Assembly (NCBI GenBank): GCA_027491195.1
Contig: JAIXWQ010000011.1
Span: 124,001 to 188,000, forward strand
From: Cytophagaceae bacterium
GTDB lineage: Bacteria; Bacteroidota; Bacteroidia; Cytophagales; Spirosomataceae
Length of the DNA: 64,000 nucleotides
Direction of reading: 5' to 3'
Position numbers and translations under genes: made by a program. Position 1 is the stretch's first letter. Each line of letters begins with the position of its first letter. Of the stretch, positions 62,917 to 64,000 are shown one piece after another. The notes below the pieces were generated by a model. It ran no database searches. It worked only from the letters and a program-made list of their open reading frames with translations, and was not told the DNA's origin.

Positions 62917-64000
62917 ATGAGCACCGAAAAAAGCCCTAGCTTTTTATTGCACCAAAAATTCCCTTTTGAACCTACGCCTTCTCAGGCGCAGCTCTTTCAA
63001 AAGTTAAGTGGATTTGTACTCAACAAAGACGAATGGGCAGCGCTTACGTTTATCATCAAAGGCTATGCTGGAACGGGTAAAACGACCGTCATATCGAGCT
63101 TAATTAAAATCTTGCCTTCCTTTGGTTATAAAACCCAATTGATGGCGCCGACGGGTCGAGCGGCAAAAGTGATGGCAAATTATGCCAAGAAAAAGGCCAG
63201 TACCATTCACAAAAAAATCTACAGGCAAGTAAGTAACCCACATTCAGGCGCACTTAGTTTCCAACGCATGAGCAATTATGCCACAAACACCGTATTTATT
63301 GTGGATGAGGCATCGATGATTACGGATGAATCGGATTTTGGAACAAACAGCTTATTAACTGATTTAATTGAATACGTATTCACGAATCCGGAGAATGGAC
63401 ACACGGGAAATAAACTGATCTTCGTGGGAGATACCGCTCAGTTACCTCCAGTAGGCAAAAGTTTATCTCCTGCCCTATCTAAAGACTATATTTCCTCCGA
63501 ATTCCACATGGAAGTAGTAGATCATGAATTAACAGATGTCATGCGACAGGATGTCAATTCAGGCATTTTATACAATGCTACGGCACTAAGACAACTTTTA
63601 TTGGCTAACTCTACAGCCATTCAATTCAATACAAAATCTTTCAAAGACATCTTCCGGATGACCGGCGAAAAGATGGAAGATGGGATGCATTATGCTTTTA
63701 AGAAATTTGGCAAAGAAGAAACCATCCTGTTAACGCGTTCGAATAAGAGTGCCGTGCAATTGAATGAGTTTGTGAGGCGAACGATTCTGTATCAAGAAGA
63801 TGAAATATCGAGTGGCGATTTATTGATGATTGTGAGAAATAATTACCATTGGCTAGATGAAGATTCTCCAGCAGGATTTTTAGCAAATGGCGATTTCGTA
63901 GAAATCATGAAAATCAAACGGGAAGAAGAAATGCATGGTCAGCGATTCTTAGATGTATCGCTACGACTTTGTGATTATGAAGATCATCCTCCCATTGAGG
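62917..64000 (+). CDS. RecD-like superfamily 1 helicase (C-terminus off the window)
   Basis: The frame starts with ATG 62917 (MSTEKSPSFLLHQKFPFEPT), 8 nt after pabC, and stays open to the right edge, giving 361 residues. It has Walker A IKGYAGTGKTTVISSLI, motif Ia MAPTGRAAKVMA, Walker B FIVDEASMITDES, motif III FVGDTAQLPPVGKS and VMRQDVNSGILY. These fit the RecD2/Pif1-like helicases of superfamily 1B. Whether it works alone or with other subunits is not visible, and the C-terminal helicase motifs lie outside. Confidence 0.88.
   Translation, partial: MSTEKSPSFLLHQKFPFEPTPSQAQLFQKLSGFVLNKDEWAALTFIIKGYAGTGKTTVISSLIKILPSFGYKTQLMAPTGRAAKVMANYAKKKASTIHKKIYRQVSNPHSGALSFQRMSNYATNTVFIVDEASMITDESDFGTNSLLTDLIEYVFTNPENGHTGNKLIFVGDTAQLPPVGKSLSPALSKDYISSEFHMEVVDHELTDVMRQDVNSGILYNATALRQLLLANSTAIQFNTKSFKDIFRMTGEKMEDGMHYAFKKFGKEETILLTRSNKSAVQLNEFVRRTILYQEDEISSGDLLMIVRNNYHWLDEDSPAGFLANGDFVEIMKIKREEEMHGQRFLDVSLRLCDYEDHPPIE

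Overview
The window is a stretch of bacterial chromosome from the phylum Bacteroidota, most likely order Cytophagales (an Aquirufa/Cytophagaceae-like organism; this rank is inference). Evidence: a giant SprA (type IX secretion translocon), a GldF gliding ABC-permease fragment, DUF4199/DUF5683/DUF3822 proteins, a serine-palmitoyltransferase-type enzyme, a short histone-H1-like protein, and promoters of the Bacteroidota form TTG-N19-21-TAnnTTTG with no Shine-Dalgarno signal. Gene density is very high and the base composition is AT-rich. I see no rRNA, tRNA, CRISPR array, prophage or insertion sequence.

Layout. 1-2.9 kb (minus): gcvH, then a dihydroorotase-like gene, two membrane-protein genes and the start of gldF. 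3-13.7 kb (minus): tatA, gatA, LysM lytic transglycosylase, ruvA and sprA, the last four almost without gaps. 14-21.5 kb: mdh, a MacB-type permease, a large FAD/Fe-S dehydrogenase with a small DUF4286-type partner, ung, apaG and a shrunken methyltransferase relic; two intergenic repeat patches lie here. 21.6-29.2 kb: DEAD-box helicase, an unknown OmpA-like protein, hisB, a 32-aa membrane peptide, radC, rpsT, a secreted phospholipase C/S1-P1-like protein and an rRNA methyltransferase. 29.3-33.5 kb (minus): parA-parB-DUF5683-dapB-lepB operon. 33.5-40.6 kb: peptide transporter, VIT1 transporter, ggt, spt, histone-like gene, MaoC hydratase, lipid kinase. 40.7-46.8 kb: dnaA, recA, DUF3108 protein, photolyase, queA. 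46.8-53 kb: ispD, an RND/MMPL exporter, an MFS transporter, a 60-aa protein, gapN. 53-64 kb: ABC-F ATPase, DUF3822-coaD, NUDIX, pyrE, dprA, MerR regulator, then an alaS-pabB-pabC-helicase run.

Together these are mainly housekeeping genes: replication and segregation (dnaA, parAB), repair and recombination (recA, ruvA, ung, radC, phrB, dprA, RecD-like helicase), translation and tRNA (alaS, queA, rpsT, gatA), cofactor and nucleotide synthesis (coaD, pabBC, pyrE, ispD), plus export (lepB, tatA, sprA). Seven convergent pairs end at hairpin terminators, several others overlap or abut at their 3' ends.

I found no convincing undescribed multi-gene system. The points most worth a second look are the methyltransferase relic that keeps both ends but has lost its SAM-binding core, the two repeat patches that fill convergent intergenic gaps and supply a gene's last codons, a dihydroorotase-like protein with a damaged metal site, sprA following ruvA in the same frame across one stop codon, and several very small conserved-looking genes.
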